Positions 10,117 through 17,660 of a stretch of DNA of 64,000 bases are shown here, piece by piece. Positions within the stretch are counted from its first letter, which is position 1; every line of letters starts with the position of its first letter. Source of the DNA: Roseovarius sp. A-2 (GTDB lineage Bacteria; Pseudomonadota; Alphaproteobacteria; Rhodobacterales; Rhodobacteraceae); the NCBI RefSeq assembly GCF_002072155.1, contig NZ_BDIY01000009.1, positions 83,880 through 147,879 of the forward strand. Reading direction: 5' to 3'. A program made the position numbers and the translations under genes. The notes under the pieces were generated by a model. The model was not told the DNA's origin. It made no database searches and worked only from the letters and a program-made list of their open reading frames with translations.

Positions 10117-10924
10117 GGTATTGCCAAGTTGTTGACTGGGTTTGCTAAAGGTATGTGGACCCAATGAATATTCCAATTGATTTGCCACGTCTGAAGGGGT
10201 TTCGTTATCCTCGTGAGATTATTGGTTACGCTGTTTGGGCGTACCATCGGTTAGCTCTGAGCACGGCTGATGTTGAAGACCGGTTGGCCGCGCGGGGCGT
10301 GATTGTCAGCCGAGAAGCGATCCGGCTTTGGGTCAATCGCTTTGGTCAAAACTTTGCAAATTGCATTCGCCGGGATCGACCACGGCCGAACGATAAGTGG
10401 CACATGGATGAAGTCGTGATCACGATCCGTGGCAAGAAACACTGGCTGTGGCGTGCGATCGACGCGGATGGAGACGTCCTCGAAATTCTCGTGCAAACAC
10501 GCCGCAATGCCAAAGCAGCAAAGCGCTTTTTCCAAAGATTGGTTTCACAGTTTGGCGAGCCGAGGGTGGTCATTACTGACAAATTGCGCAGCTATATCAA
10601 GCCGGTCAAAGCACTGGCCCCGAACGCTGACCATCGCGCGTACAAGGGCTTGAATAACGCGATCGAAGTGTCGCACCGGCCGACACGTAAACGAGAGAAG
10701 ATCTTCGGCAAATTCAAATCCCACCGGTAGGCACAGAGGTTTTTGGCCGCACATGACCAGATCAACTTGCTCTTCCGTCCCCGCCGATATCAAATGAACG
10801 CAACTTCATACCGCCACGCCCGCTCCGATGCTTTCAGCCTCTGGGCAGATTACACCGCGGAAATGGTGGCATGATCCTGCCTTTGCCAAGCTTCGCAAGC
10901 TGATGCCAACAACTTGGCAATACC
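10117..10924 (+). mobile_element. IS6-family insertion sequence, copy 1
   Basis: An 808-bp element bounded by inverted ends GGTATTGCCAAGTTGTTG and its complement ending at 10924. It has the same length as the inverted copy at 12176-12983. The last two thirds are essentially identical between copies, while the first 150-170 bp differ at roughly a quarter of positions. The flanking octamers (TCGTCAAC left, CGAAGTAT right) do not match, so no target-site duplication remains. Confidence 0.88.
10164..10874 (+). pseudogene. IS6-family transposase with in-frame stop
   Basis: The frame gives an IS6/IS26-type DDE transposase: an N-terminal HTH (AVWAYHRLALSTADVEDRLA), first catalytic Asp in KWHMDEVVITIRGKKHW, second in VVITDKLRSY and Glu in the NNAIEVSHRPTRKRE region. 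At 10728-10730 a TAG replaces the CAG found in the otherwise matching copy 2. The last 47 codons (QRFLAAHDQINLLFRPRRY onward) are therefore not translated. Without them the product is 188 residues and probably inactive, though copy 2 could supply transposase in trans. Confidence 0.9.
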
Positions 10925-10956
10925 CGAAGTATTCCTGTCGGGGTAGTGCGAGTCCT

Positions 10957-10968
10957 GGGGGGGGGGGG
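10957..10968 (+). repeat. poly-G tract (12 G) before a start codon
   Basis: Twelve consecutive G lie between the inner end of IS6 copy 1 and the ATG at 10971, ending only two bases before that start. The run overlaps where a ribosome-binding site would sit. Such tracts slip easily in replication and in sequencing, so the exact count is uncertain. Confidence 0.8.
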
Positions 10969-10970
10969 CT

Positions 10971-11366
10971 ATGACAGAAACCAAGACACAAACGCTGGAT
11001 CCGCAAACCTTTGGCTCGACCATGGGTAATGCCGTTTGGCTGATGACGATGGACAAGCGCTATCGCGATCGCCCCATCCGCGAGATCGAGGCGCTGGTCG
11101 CCACGCCCATCCTGTTGCGGAGTTTCAAGCTTTATTCCAAGGACAAACAGCCTGTCGCGTTTCTGACTTGGGCCAGCGTCTCGGACGTGGTCAAGGCCAA
11201 GGTCGAGGCCGGTGAGCCGCTGGCGCTGGAGGACTGGCGGTCGGGGGAGAATTTGGTGGTGGTGGATGTGGTGTCGCCGTTTGCAGAGGCGGAGGGGGTG
11301 CGGGACCGTTTCCTAGATGGGGCGAATGCTGCGCGAGAAGAAACCACACAAGCTCGCGAACCATGA
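10971..11366 (+). CDS. RTX toxin-activating lysine acyltransferase-like protein (HlyC/RtxC family)
   Basis: A 131-residue protein with the HlyC fold signature: GNAVWLM near residue 19, QPVAFLTWASVSD, LEDWRSGE and VVVDVVSPF in family order. HlyC-type enzymes use acyl-ACP to acylate lysines of RTX protoxins in the cytoplasm. At the positions of E. coli HlyC Ser20 and His23 this protein has Asp and Tyr (MDKRYRDR instead of SSPLHRNW), while the aspartate before the SPF motif is kept. It may therefore be inactive or mechanistically altered. It lies between two IS6 copies, upstream of a small membrane protein and a Hint-domain gene. No RTX repeat gene is visible in the window. Confidence 0.75.
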   Translation: MTETKTQTLDPQTFGSTMGNAVWLMTMDKRYRDRPIREIEALVATPILLRSFKLYSKDKQPVAFLTWASVSDVVKAKVEAGEPLALEDWRSGENLVVVDVVSPFAEAEGVRDRFLDGANAAREETTQAREP

Positions 11367-11554
11367 CTGCGGTGAAGATGAAAAACCTCTTGCCAGATTT
11401 GCTGTTAGTTTTGGTTTCAGGCTTTTTCAGTGCGATCCATCTATTTCGTCTTTTCCGGGGTGAATACCCAGACACGTTCGAACGCGTAATTGTAGGATTG
11501 ATCGTTTTATATACTGCCTACGTGATTTGGAAATTCTTCAAGAAAATAGGGTAA
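11363..11554 (+). CDS. small membrane protein
   Basis: 63 residues with two probable membrane helices (LPDLLLVLVSGFFSAIHLF and VIVGLIVLYTAYVIWKF) joined by a short polar turn, and a Lys-rich C-terminus. The ATG overlaps the stop of the acyltransferase-like gene by four bases (ATGA), which suggests translational coupling. The Hint gene starts 6 bases after its stop. I do not recognise a family; position suggests it belongs to the same toxin-like locus, perhaps as an immunity or accessory membrane protein. Confidence 0.65.
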   Translation: MTAVKMKNLLPDLLLVLVSGFFSAIHLFRLFRGEYPDTFERVIVGLIVLYTAYVIWKFFKKIG

Positions 11555-11559
11555 TAGTG

Positions 11560-12175
11560 ATGTCGCCAGAAGACTTAATGACGCATATCCTCGACAATAA
11601 AACGGTTATTGGTAATCCAAACCTTCTGGATGAATTAAACCTCGTCGACAACCGCGCTTTCGACCCTGTTTTGTGGTTTGAAAATAGTTACCAACCCGGA
11701 CATGGTGGGGAATATCGGGGGCCAACCACCGTTGAGGATCTGAAAGCATTCGCAGAATACCTGGAAGCGCAAGTTCCGGGCATGGAAAAAATTGCGACTT
11801 TCGATATTTTTTCCGGCGGAGACCCGTTGGAGAACCCTGCGCTTGCAGCCACTTTGTTGGCGATTGCTCACGATCTTATCAAAAAAGAAGTTGGACCTGC
11901 TTCAGTCATTCTGCCCATTCTAGGTGTAGTTGGCACGGGGCGTTTGGAAGAACTAAAGGCGCAGATATCGTCGATAAAATCGATGCTCGATTTCTTGCGA
12001 GAAGGAGGCATCGAGTGCTTCCCCGCCGGCACTCCCATCGCCCTCGAAAACGGAACCGAGAAACCGATTGAGGACGTCCAGATCGGTGATGCCGTCCTTG
12101 CGCACACGCCCGATGGCTCCTCCGTCCCCGGCGAGGTGACCAAGCTTTTCCGTAACACGACGGAAGAGTTCATCC
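11560..12175 (+). pseudogene. Hint-domain protein truncated by IS6 copy 2
   Basis: From the ATG at 11560 about 205 residues precede the IS border. The first 150 residues are an unrecognised, moderately acidic domain (SPEDLMTHILDNKTVIGNPN onward). Then comes a Hint (hedgehog/intein) start: CFPAGTPIALENGTEKPIED followed by VQIGDAVLAH. The leading Cys is the autoprocessing nucleophile in this superfamily. The Hint domain should extend another 100 or so residues, but after EEFI the frame enters IS6 sequence and ends at 12294. Hint domains often release the toxin part of secreted polymorphic toxins, which fits the HlyC-like neighbour. Confidence 0.75.
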
Positions 12176-12983
12176 GGTATTGCCAAGTTGTTGGCATCAG
12201 CTTGCGAAGCTTGGCAAAGGCAGGATCATGCCACCATTTCCGCGGTGTAATCTGCCCAGAGGCTGAAAGCATCGGAGCGGGCGTGGCGGTTTGAAGTTGC
12301 GTTCAGTTGATATCGGCGGGGACGGAAGAGCAAGTTGATCTGGTCATGTGCGGCCAAAAACCTCTGTGCCTGCCGGTGGGATTTGAATTTGCCGAAGATC
12401 TTCTCTCGTTTACGTGTCGGCCGGTGCGACACTTCGATCGCGTTATTCAAGCCCTTGTGCGCGCGATGGTCAGCGTTCGGGGCCAGTGCTTTGACCGGCT
12501 TGATATAGCTGCGCAATTTGTCAGTAATGACCACCCTCGGCTCGCCAAACTGTGAAACCAATCTTTGGAAAAAGCGCTTTGCTGCTTTGGCATTGCGGCG
12601 TGTTTGCACGAGAATTTCGAGGACGTCTCCATCCGCGTCGATCGCACGCCACAGCCAGTGTTTCTTGCCACGGATCGTGATCACGACTTCATCCATGTGC
12701 CACTTATCGTTCGGCCGTGGTCGATCCCGGCGAATGCAATTTGCAAAGTGTTGACCAAAGCGATTGACCCAAAGCCGGATCGCTTCTCGGCTGACAATCA
12801 CGCCCCGCGCGGCCAACAGGTCTTCAACATCAGCCGTGCTCAGTGCGAAACGGTGGTACGCCCAAACCGCGTAGGCGATGATCTCTCGGGGATAGCAGAA
12901 GCCCTTCAGGCGCGGCATTTGGGTCGGACTGTTCATGATGCTGACATAGATTGATCAGATCCGGTCATCAATTTGGCAATACC
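12176..12983 (-). mobile_element. IS6-family insertion sequence, copy 2
   Basis: An 808-bp element in inverse orientation to copy 1, with end GGTATTGCCAAGTTGTTG at 12176 and the outer end finishing at 12983. Its inner end interrupts the Hint gene. Its outer end abuts an IS1111-type end remnant. Flanking octamers do not form a duplication with each other or with copy 1. Confidence 0.88.
12226..12936 (-). CDS. IS6-family transposase, intact
   Basis: A 236-residue DDE transposase with all expected parts: HTH (AVWAYHRFALSTADVEDLLA), Asp in WHMDEVVITIRGKKHW, Asp in VVITDKLRSY, Glu in NNAIEVSHRPTRKRE and the C-terminal FLAAHDQINLLFRPRRY. Unlike the copy at 10164 it has no internal stop, and it could mobilise both copies. 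Its N-terminal 50 residues differ from copy 1 (MNSPTQMPRLKGFCYPRE against MNIPIDLPRLKGFRYPRE), while the rest is nearly identical. Confidence 0.93.
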   Translation of the reverse strand: MNSPTQMPRLKGFCYPREIIAYAVWAYHRFALSTADVEDLLAARGVIVSREAIRLWVNRFGQHFANCIRRDRPRPNDKWHMDEVVITIRGKKHWLWRAIDADGDVLEILVQTRRNAKAAKRFFQRLVSQFGEPRVVITDKLRSYIKPVKALAPNADHRAHKGLNNAIEVSHRPTRKREKIFGKFKSHRQAQRFLAAHDQINLLFRPRRYQLNATSNRHARSDAFSLWADYTAEMVA

Positions 12984-13036
12984 TACGTCACCATTCTGGC
13001 ACAATGCGATGCCGTTGAGTGGGGGTATCCACACCA
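12984..13036 (-). mobile_element. left-end remnant of an IS1111-type element
   Basis: This stretch matches the left end of the element at 45084-46443: TGGCACA, GCGATGCCGTTG and GGTATCCACACCATCA recur in the same order and spacing (compare 46393-46446). Only the end is left; it was cut by IS6 copy 2. It shows that another copy of this element once stood here. Confidence 0.7.
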
Positions 13037-13056
13037 TCACGGTCCGATTACTGTTC

Positions 13057-13085
13057 TTGACATAAACATATTTCTAATATATCAG
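13057..13085 (+). promoter_or_regulatory. probable promoter of the hydroxylase operon
   Basis: TTGACA (13057-13062) is followed after 17 bases by TATCAG (13080-13085), in an AT-rich stretch 32 bases before the ATG at 13117. The promoter sits just inside the IS1111 remnant boundary, so it belongs to the accessory operon. Confidence 0.55.
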
Positions 13086-13116
13086 ACATCGAGAAATGGT
13101 ATATCGGAGGCTGACC

Positions 13117-13914
13117 ATGGAACTTCAAGACACCAACATGACCGAACGCCAGCGCCAGTACCGGGCCAACTACCGGCAGCGAGTGGCGGGTTGGTACAAT
13201 GGTTTCCTGCATATCGTGATCATCTACACGATCGGGCTGACCGCGCTTTATATCTATACCGCAAACCTCAACCAGGTGACGCCGCTGGAATGGCTGACGG
13301 TGCCGCTGGTCTTCCTGTTCTGCAACTTCTTCGAGTGGTGGCTGCACCGCTACGTAATGCACCGGCCTTCGAAGAACCCTGTCGCCCGCGCAGTCTACAA
13401 CCGGCACACACTGCAGCATCACCAGTTTTTCACCGAGGTGGAGATGCGCTTCGCGGATCAGAAAGATTACCGCGTGACGTTTTTCCCGCCTTATGCGCTG
13501 GCGGCTTTCACTCTGATGTCGATCCCAGGTGCGATCGTGATGGGTTGGCTGTTTACGCCCAATGTGGGCTGGCTGTTCATCGCCACCACGACCTCAATCT
13601 ACATGATCTACGAGTTCATGCATTTCTGTTGCCACGTCGAGGATAACTGGTTCGTGCGCAACATGCCCTTCATCAACACCAATCGCCGTCACCACACAGC
13701 GCATCACGACCAGTCGCTGATGATGGAGCGCAACATGAATCTCACGTTCCCGATCATGGACTGGCTGTTCGGAACGTCGGACTTGAATCGCGGCCTGATC
13801 GGACACCTGTTCAACGGCTATGACACCAAGCACCTCCGCAAGGATATGCGCAAGGTGTCCCGCACACCGGTCCGCGGCCCGGACGAGACGACGAACGCCA
13901 CTCCCGCCGAGTAA
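13117..13914 (+). CDS. membrane fatty-acid hydroxylase / sterol desaturase superfamily protein
   Basis: A 265-residue integral membrane di-iron oxygenase. The histidine clusters are H78RYVMH82, H97TLQHH102, H169 with H173, and H192HTAHH197, the pattern of the fatty acid hydroxylase superfamily. Four or so hydrophobic segments lie between them (IVIIYTIGLTALYIYTA, LTVPLVFLF, ALAAFTLMSIPGAIVMGWLF, WLFIATTTSIYMIYEFM). The start at 13117 has a GGAGG site 6 bases upstream. The substrate is not evident; relatives hydroxylate sterols, carotenoids, lipids or hydrocarbons. It heads an operon with small membrane proteins, an alcohol dehydrogenase and a hydrolase, which suggests a product alcohol that is oxidised further. 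Confidence 0.85.
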   Translation: MELQDTNMTERQRQYRANYRQRVAGWYNGFLHIVIIYTIGLTALYIYTANLNQVTPLEWLTVPLVFLFCNFFEWWLHRYVMHRPSKNPVARAVYNRHTLQHHQFFTEVEMRFADQKDYRVTFFPPYALAAFTLMSIPGAIVMGWLFTPNVGWLFIATTTSIYMIYEFMHFCCHVEDNWFVRNMPFINTNRRHHTAHHDQSLMMERNMNLTFPIMDWLFGTSDLNRGLIGHLFNGYDTKHLRKDMRKVSRTPVRGPDETTNATPAE

Positions 13915-13922
13915 GTGACTTC

Positions 13923-13951
13923 TGCCCGGCCCCGCATGACAGGGCCGGGCA
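13923..13951 (+). other. intercistronic hairpin after the hydroxylase gene
   Basis: TGCCCGGCCC (13923-13932) pairs perfectly with GGGCCGGGCA (13942-13951) across a 9-base loop. No T run follows. It therefore looks like an mRNA-stabilising or attenuating element that favours the first gene of the operon rather than a full terminator. Confidence 0.6.
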
Positions 13952-13986
13952 CTACCAAGACATCCCGGAAAAGACGGAGCCACCTC

Positions 13987-14358
13987 ATGGCCAATATCGA
14001 GCCGAATATCACCGCTGCCTTCATCTTTGCGCTGTTCGCCTGTGTGGCCAGCCTGGCCGCCATCGTGTTGACCGGCGTCTTCCCGCTGTCGACGCGGCCC
14101 GAACTGAAGCGGCCGTTGGGCTTTGCCCTGGTGGTGGCGAACTGCGTCCTTCTGGGCGCGGTGCTGTACATGAGCTTTGGCTTCGGCCTGGCCGAGCTGC
14201 GTTGGACCAGCGTGGTCATCATCACTGGGTTCGCCCTGCTGTTCATGCCGGGCCTGTTCAACGTGTGGCCGAGCCGCTGGCGCGACGGGACCGTGGGCCT
14301 GACGGTGGTCATGGCCGGCCTGGGCGTCTCGGTATGGGCGCTGGCAGGTATGGCCTGA
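13987..14358 (+). CDS. small integral membrane protein (four predicted helices)
   Basis: 123 residues, almost entirely hydrophobic, with four likely membrane segments (ITAAFIFALFACVASLAAIV, FALVVANCVLLGAVLYMSF, WTSVVIITGFALLFMPGLF, VGLTVVMAGLGVSVWALAG). A GGAG lies 9 bases before the ATG. I do not recognise the family. Its place right after the membrane hydroxylase suggests an accessory subunit, for example for assembly or electron transfer, but no haem or metal ligands are evident. Confidence 0.7.
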   Translation: MANIEPNITAAFIFALFACVASLAAIVLTGVFPLSTRPELKRPLGFALVVANCVLLGAVLYMSFGFGLAELRWTSVVIITGFALLFMPGLFNVWPSRWRDGTVGLTVVMAGLGVSVWALAGMA

Positions 14359-14368
14359 GCCAAGATCG

Positions 14369-14385
14369 CGGGTCCGATTGACCCG
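14369..14385 (+). other. short intercistronic hairpin
   Basis: CGGGTC and GACCCG form a 6-bp stem with a 5-base loop, 11 bases after the preceding stop. It is similar in placement to the stronger hairpin at 13923 and may modulate mRNA decay. Confidence 0.35.
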
Positions 14386-14414
14386 GCAAACACTATCAGA
14401 AGGAGGAGGCTGAG

Positions 14415-14609
14415 ATGCCCGTCATTATCAAAATCGCGCTGTCCACGCTGGTGGCGCTCGCGGCCATCGGGGGATGGTTTTACATGGGACACCTGGGACA
14501 GACCGGACCGCAATGGGCCATTGCCTTTCTTGGACCGTTCAGCGTCGGGTCGCTGTGGATCTTCCCCGAAGTGATGCGGTCCAAGGCCGATGCGCGGAGG
14601 ACATCATGA
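14415..14609 (+). CDS. very small membrane protein
   Basis: 64 residues: a first helix IIKIALSTLVALAAIGGWFY and a second hydrophobic stretch WAIAFLGPFSVGSLWIF, then a charged tail. AGGAGGAGG directly upstream is a strong ribosome-binding site. The stop overlaps the start of the next gene (ATG at 14606). No family recognised; gene order suggests a partner of the membrane hydroxylase. Confidence 0.65.
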   Translation: MPVIIKIALSTLVALAAIGGWFYMGHLGQTGPQWAIAFLGPFSVGSLWIFPEVMRSKADARRTS

Positions 14610-14911
14610 AGACGTATCTTGGAGACAGGACGATCGACGGCGTTATCGTGACCGTCGACGGAAAGGACCTGCCGGACTATGCGGAGGTCTGCAAGTTCAC
14701 CAACGCGGGCTTCGAATGGAGCTTCGAGGGGGTGGCGGCGACGCAGCTGGCCTTTGCGCTGATCTATGACGTGACCGGCGATGCGGGCCTTGCCAAGCGC
14801 CTGGCCGAGCCGTTCATGCGCGAGGTCACCGCGAATTTCGGCAACGACTGGGAAATGACCGAGGCGGATGTACGCGCTGCCGTGGCCCAGGTTCAGCCGG
14901 AGCAGGCATGA
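14606..14911 (+). CDS. DUF6166-like small protein
   Basis: A 101-residue soluble protein beginning MKTYLGDRTIDGVIVTVDGK, with GFEWSFEGVAATQLAFALIYD in the middle. This pattern resembles proteins I know as DUF6166, whose function is unknown. GGAGG lies just before the start, and the gene overlaps both neighbours by four bases. The tight coupling ties it to the hydroxylase/dehydrogenase operon. Confidence 0.6.
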   Translation: MKTYLGDRTIDGVIVTVDGKDLPDYAEVCKFTNAGFEWSFEGVAATQLAFALIYDVTGDAGLAKRLAEPFMREVTANFGNDWEMTEADVRAAVAQVQPEQA

Positions 14912-16077
14912 TGGCCCCACTGGACGACTCGAAGACGGTGCACGCGGCGGATGACCCCGGGATACCGAAGACCTTCCGGGCCGCCGTGCTGCGCTCTCCG
15001 GGCGAGGCGATGACGATCGAGGATGTCGAACCCGGCGCGCTTAGGACGCGCGATGTGATGGTCAAGATCCGCGCCGCGGGGCTTTGTCATACGGACTTGG
15101 AAGTGATCGACGGCTCGCTGCGGCTGGGAATGCCCGCCGTGCTGGGCCACGAGGCAGCCGGTGTGGTCACGGCCTGCGGCCCCGAAGCGAAGGGCGTCGC
15201 GGTGGGAGATCATGTTATCCTGTCGTGGAACCCCAAGTGCGGTGACTGTTTCTACTGCGACCAGAGCCTGCCGATCCTTTGCGAGACCTTCCTGGCCAAC
15301 GGCCCTGCGGGGTTCGCCTTTGACGGGCAACCGAGGGCGCGGCTGGCTGGTGGACAGGACCTGCACCAGCTGATGTATCTCGGGACTTTTGGGGAATATT
15401 GCGTGGTCGAGGACCAGCAGGCGATTCCGATACCCAAGGAAATGCCATTCGACCGGGCCGCGTTGATCGGGTGCGGGGTGATGACCGGCGTCGGTGCTGC
15501 GCTGAATGTGGCGGATATCCGCCCTGGAAGCACCGCGATGGTGATAGGCTGTGGCGCGGTGGGCCTTGCGGCTGTGCAGGGCGCGGTGATTGGCGGGGCG
15601 CAGAACGTCATTGCCGTCGACTTGAACGAGGCGAGGCTGGATGCGGCCTGCGGGATGGGGGCGACGCACCGGATCAACCCGAAGACGGATAGCGTGGAAG
15701 AACTCGTCCGGTCCCTGACAGACGGCCGGGGCGCGGACGTCGTGTTGGAAAGCGCCGGAAACGAGCCGGCCTTTCGCCTGAGCGTCGAAGCGGTGCGCCC
15801 GGGCGGCGAGGTGATCTGGCTGGGCAAGGTGGATGTCGAGAAGGATGTCGGTTTCCGCTGGGGCTCGCTTATGCAGGAGAAGCGTATCCGCCGGTCGAGC
15901 TATGGTGACACGCGGCCCCGGAGGGATTTCCCGATGCTATGCCGGAAATACCTGGAAGGTAAACTGGACCTCGACGGGCTGATCACCGACCGGATCACCC
16001 TTGACGAGATCAATGCCGGTTTCGAGAAGCTGCGCCGGGGCCAGAGCATCCGCAGCGTGATCGAATTCGGACCATGA
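14908..16077 (+). CDS. zinc-dependent alcohol dehydrogenase (MDR family)
   Basis: A 389-residue medium-chain dehydrogenase. Catalytic zinc ligands lie in GLCHTDLE (C60) and GHEAAG (H81, E82). Four structural-zinc cysteines are present (C111, C114, C117, C125 in CGDCFYCDQSLPILC). The NAD-binding Rossmann motif is IGCGAVGLAAVQGAV near residue 212. The 15-residue N-terminal extension and the insertion around residues 126-155 resemble class III-like and benzyl alcohol dehydrogenases. It likely oxidises a primary alcohol to an aldehyde, perhaps the product of the membrane hydroxylase upstream. It overlaps the neighbouring genes by four bases each side. Confidence 0.93.
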   Translation: MMAPLDDSKTVHAADDPGIPKTFRAAVLRSPGEAMTIEDVEPGALRTRDVMVKIRAAGLCHTDLEVIDGSLRLGMPAVLGHEAAGVVTACGPEAKGVAVGDHVILSWNPKCGDCFYCDQSLPILCETFLANGPAGFAFDGQPRARLAGGQDLHQLMYLGTFGEYCVVEDQQAIPIPKEMPFDRAALIGCGVMTGVGAALNVADIRPGSTAMVIGCGAVGLAAVQGAVIGGAQNVIAVDLNEARLDAACGMGATHRINPKTDSVEELVRSLTDGRGADVVLESAGNEPAFRLSVEAVRPGGEVIWLGKVDVEKDVGFRWGSLMQEKRIRRSSYGDTRPRRDFPMLCRKYLEGKLDLDGLITDRITLDEINAGFEKLRRGQSIRSVIEFGP

Positions 16078-16856
16078 GCGGCATTCGAAAGGTGTGGGTC
16101 GAGACGCCGCAGGGTCCGATCGAGGCGGCTGTCGCGGGACGCGTTGTCGCCGACCGGCCCACACTGGTACTGGTGCACGGGATACAGGGCACGCAGGCAG
16201 TGTGGGATGCCGTGATCCCGGTGCTTGCACAGGACTGGCACGTGATTGCGCCGAACCTGCGGGGCCGGGGCGGGTCTTTCGTGGTAAACAATGCCGAGCA
16301 CTATCGCATGACGGATTTCGCAGACGACTTGGCCGAAGTGATGGACGGTATCGCGGGCAACGTTGTGCTCGTTGGCTGGAGCATGGGCGGGCTCGTCGCG
16401 CTGGAACATTTGCAGAGGCGCGGGTCGGACCGGATGGCAGGGCTTGCGCTGCTCAGCACCAGCGCCTGCTTGCACGCCGAGGGGCTTGAACCGGCGGTCT
16501 GGTTCCACGGGAACACGCCCGATACACTCGTCGAGGAGGCGCGGGTCCGGGCGCGCCGATTGAAGCTGACGGACACGGCGGCGGATATCGCGGTGGCCGG
16601 GGCGTGGTTGAGCGCAGCGCAGGTCGATTATCGCCCGGCTCTGGACAGCATCGACGTGCCGGTGCTGGTTTTGCACGGCACCGCCGACCCCGAGTGCCCG
16701 CCGGATCATGGCAACGCGCTTGCGGCTGGTCTGGCCACTTCGAGGCTGGAGTTATGGCAGGGGTGCGGGCATGTGCCGATGGCAGAGCAGCCCGGAGCCC
16801 TTGCCGAGACGCTGGCCGCTTTCGCCTCGGGATGCTGCGCCGCCGTGGCGTCGTGA
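16074..16856 (+). CDS. alpha/beta hydrolase
   Basis: 260 residues with the alpha/beta hydrolase fold: HGIQGTQAVWD (oxyanion region), nucleophile S103 in GWSMGG, the acid in VLHGTADPECP and the histidine in GCGHVPMAEQP. No signal peptide, so cytoplasmic. The start overlaps the dehydrogenase stop (ATGA). It may hydrolyse an ester or lactone in the same pathway. The substrate cannot be read from the sequence. Confidence 0.88.
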   Translation: MSGIRKVWVETPQGPIEAAVAGRVVADRPTLVLVHGIQGTQAVWDAVIPVLAQDWHVIAPNLRGRGGSFVVNNAEHYRMTDFADDLAEVMDGIAGNVVLVGWSMGGLVALEHLQRRGSDRMAGLALLSTSACLHAEGLEPAVWFHGNTPDTLVEEARVRARRLKLTDTAADIAVAGAWLSAAQVDYRPALDSIDVPVLVLHGTADPECPPDHGNALAAGLATSRLELWQGCGHVPMAEQPGALAETLAAFASGCCAAVAS

Positions 16857-16970
16857 CCCGCCGGGAACGCGCCCAAGTCTTGCAGCACGGGCCGAAGCAC
16901 CGTAGATTTTGACATGGCAACAAAGTATCCACCTCGGACGGTCGCAGTTAAGGTCACAGACAGGCAAATT

Positions 16971-17660
16971 ATGAACAATGACTCAGAGAACGTGTTAGAT
17001 AATGCTTCTGCGCGCGCCCGAAGGATCGACAATGTGACGCTGACCGACCGGGCCTACGAGATGATCGAGATGCGGATTGTGGTGCTGGATCTGGAGCCGG
17101 GGCAGGTGCTGTCTGAATCGCAACTTGTCGAGGAACTGGGCATAGGCCGCACCCCTGTGCGCGAGGCGTTGCAGCGGCTGGCGGCCGAGGGTCTGGTTGT
17201 GGTGATGCCACGACGCGGGGTCATGGTGTCCGAGATCAACATAGCCAAGCAATTGCTGCTGCTGGAACTGCGGCGCGAAGTGGAACGGTTATGTGCCTGC
17301 AAGGCAGCGCAGCGAGCCACCGAGGCAGAGCGAGAGCATTTCACGGAACTGGCCGCCAAGCTGGCCGCCTCGGCGGACGCAATAGATTACGACGCGTTCA
17401 TGCAACTTGACCTTGAGTTCAACCGGGCTGTCCTGGCCGCTTGCCGCAACGAGTTTATTGAACGGTCGATGCGTCGTATGCAGGGACTGTCGCGACGGTT
17501 CTGGTTCCAGAATTACCGCGTGGCGCTCGACCTGGAACGCTGTGCAAACCTTCACGCCGATGTTGCGCGCAAGATCGCCGAGGGTGACCGGGCGGCAGCG
17601 GGCGAGGCATCGGATAAGCTGATGGACTATATCTACGAGTTCACCCGCGCGACCCTTTGA
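16971..17660 (+). CDS. GntR-family transcriptional regulator (FCD subfamily)
   Basis: A 229-residue regulator. The winged HTH (about residues 20-85) contains LTDRAYEMIEMRIVVLDLEP and the hallmark LVEELGIGRTPVREALQRL, followed by the all-helical FCD ligand domain. FCD regulators usually respond to organic acids. The start at 16971 (AGGC 7 bases upstream) is favoured over the in-frame ATG at 16914, which would add 19 residues before the domain. It follows the plus-strand operon and faces the minus-strand oxidoreductase/TRAP operon, overlapping it by 20 bases at the 3' ends. It is the likely controller of both. Confidence 0.9.
   Translation: MNNDSENVLDNASARARRIDNVTLTDRAYEMIEMRIVVLDLEPGQVLSESQLVEELGIGRTPVREALQRLAAEGLVVVMPRRGVMVSEINIAKQLLLLELRREVERLCACKAAQRATEAEREHFTELAAKLAASADAIDYDAFMQLDLEFNRAVLAACRNEFIERSMRRMQGLSRRFWFQNYRVALDLERCANLHADVARKIAEGDRAAAGEASDKLMDYIYEFTRATL

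Noticed and set aside
10117..12983. Classical composite transposon with target duplications
   Set aside because: The octamers outside both IS6 copies (TCGTCAAC and TACGTCAC) do not match, nor do the inner ones. The inverted pair may still mobilise the segment, but no insertion scar supports it.
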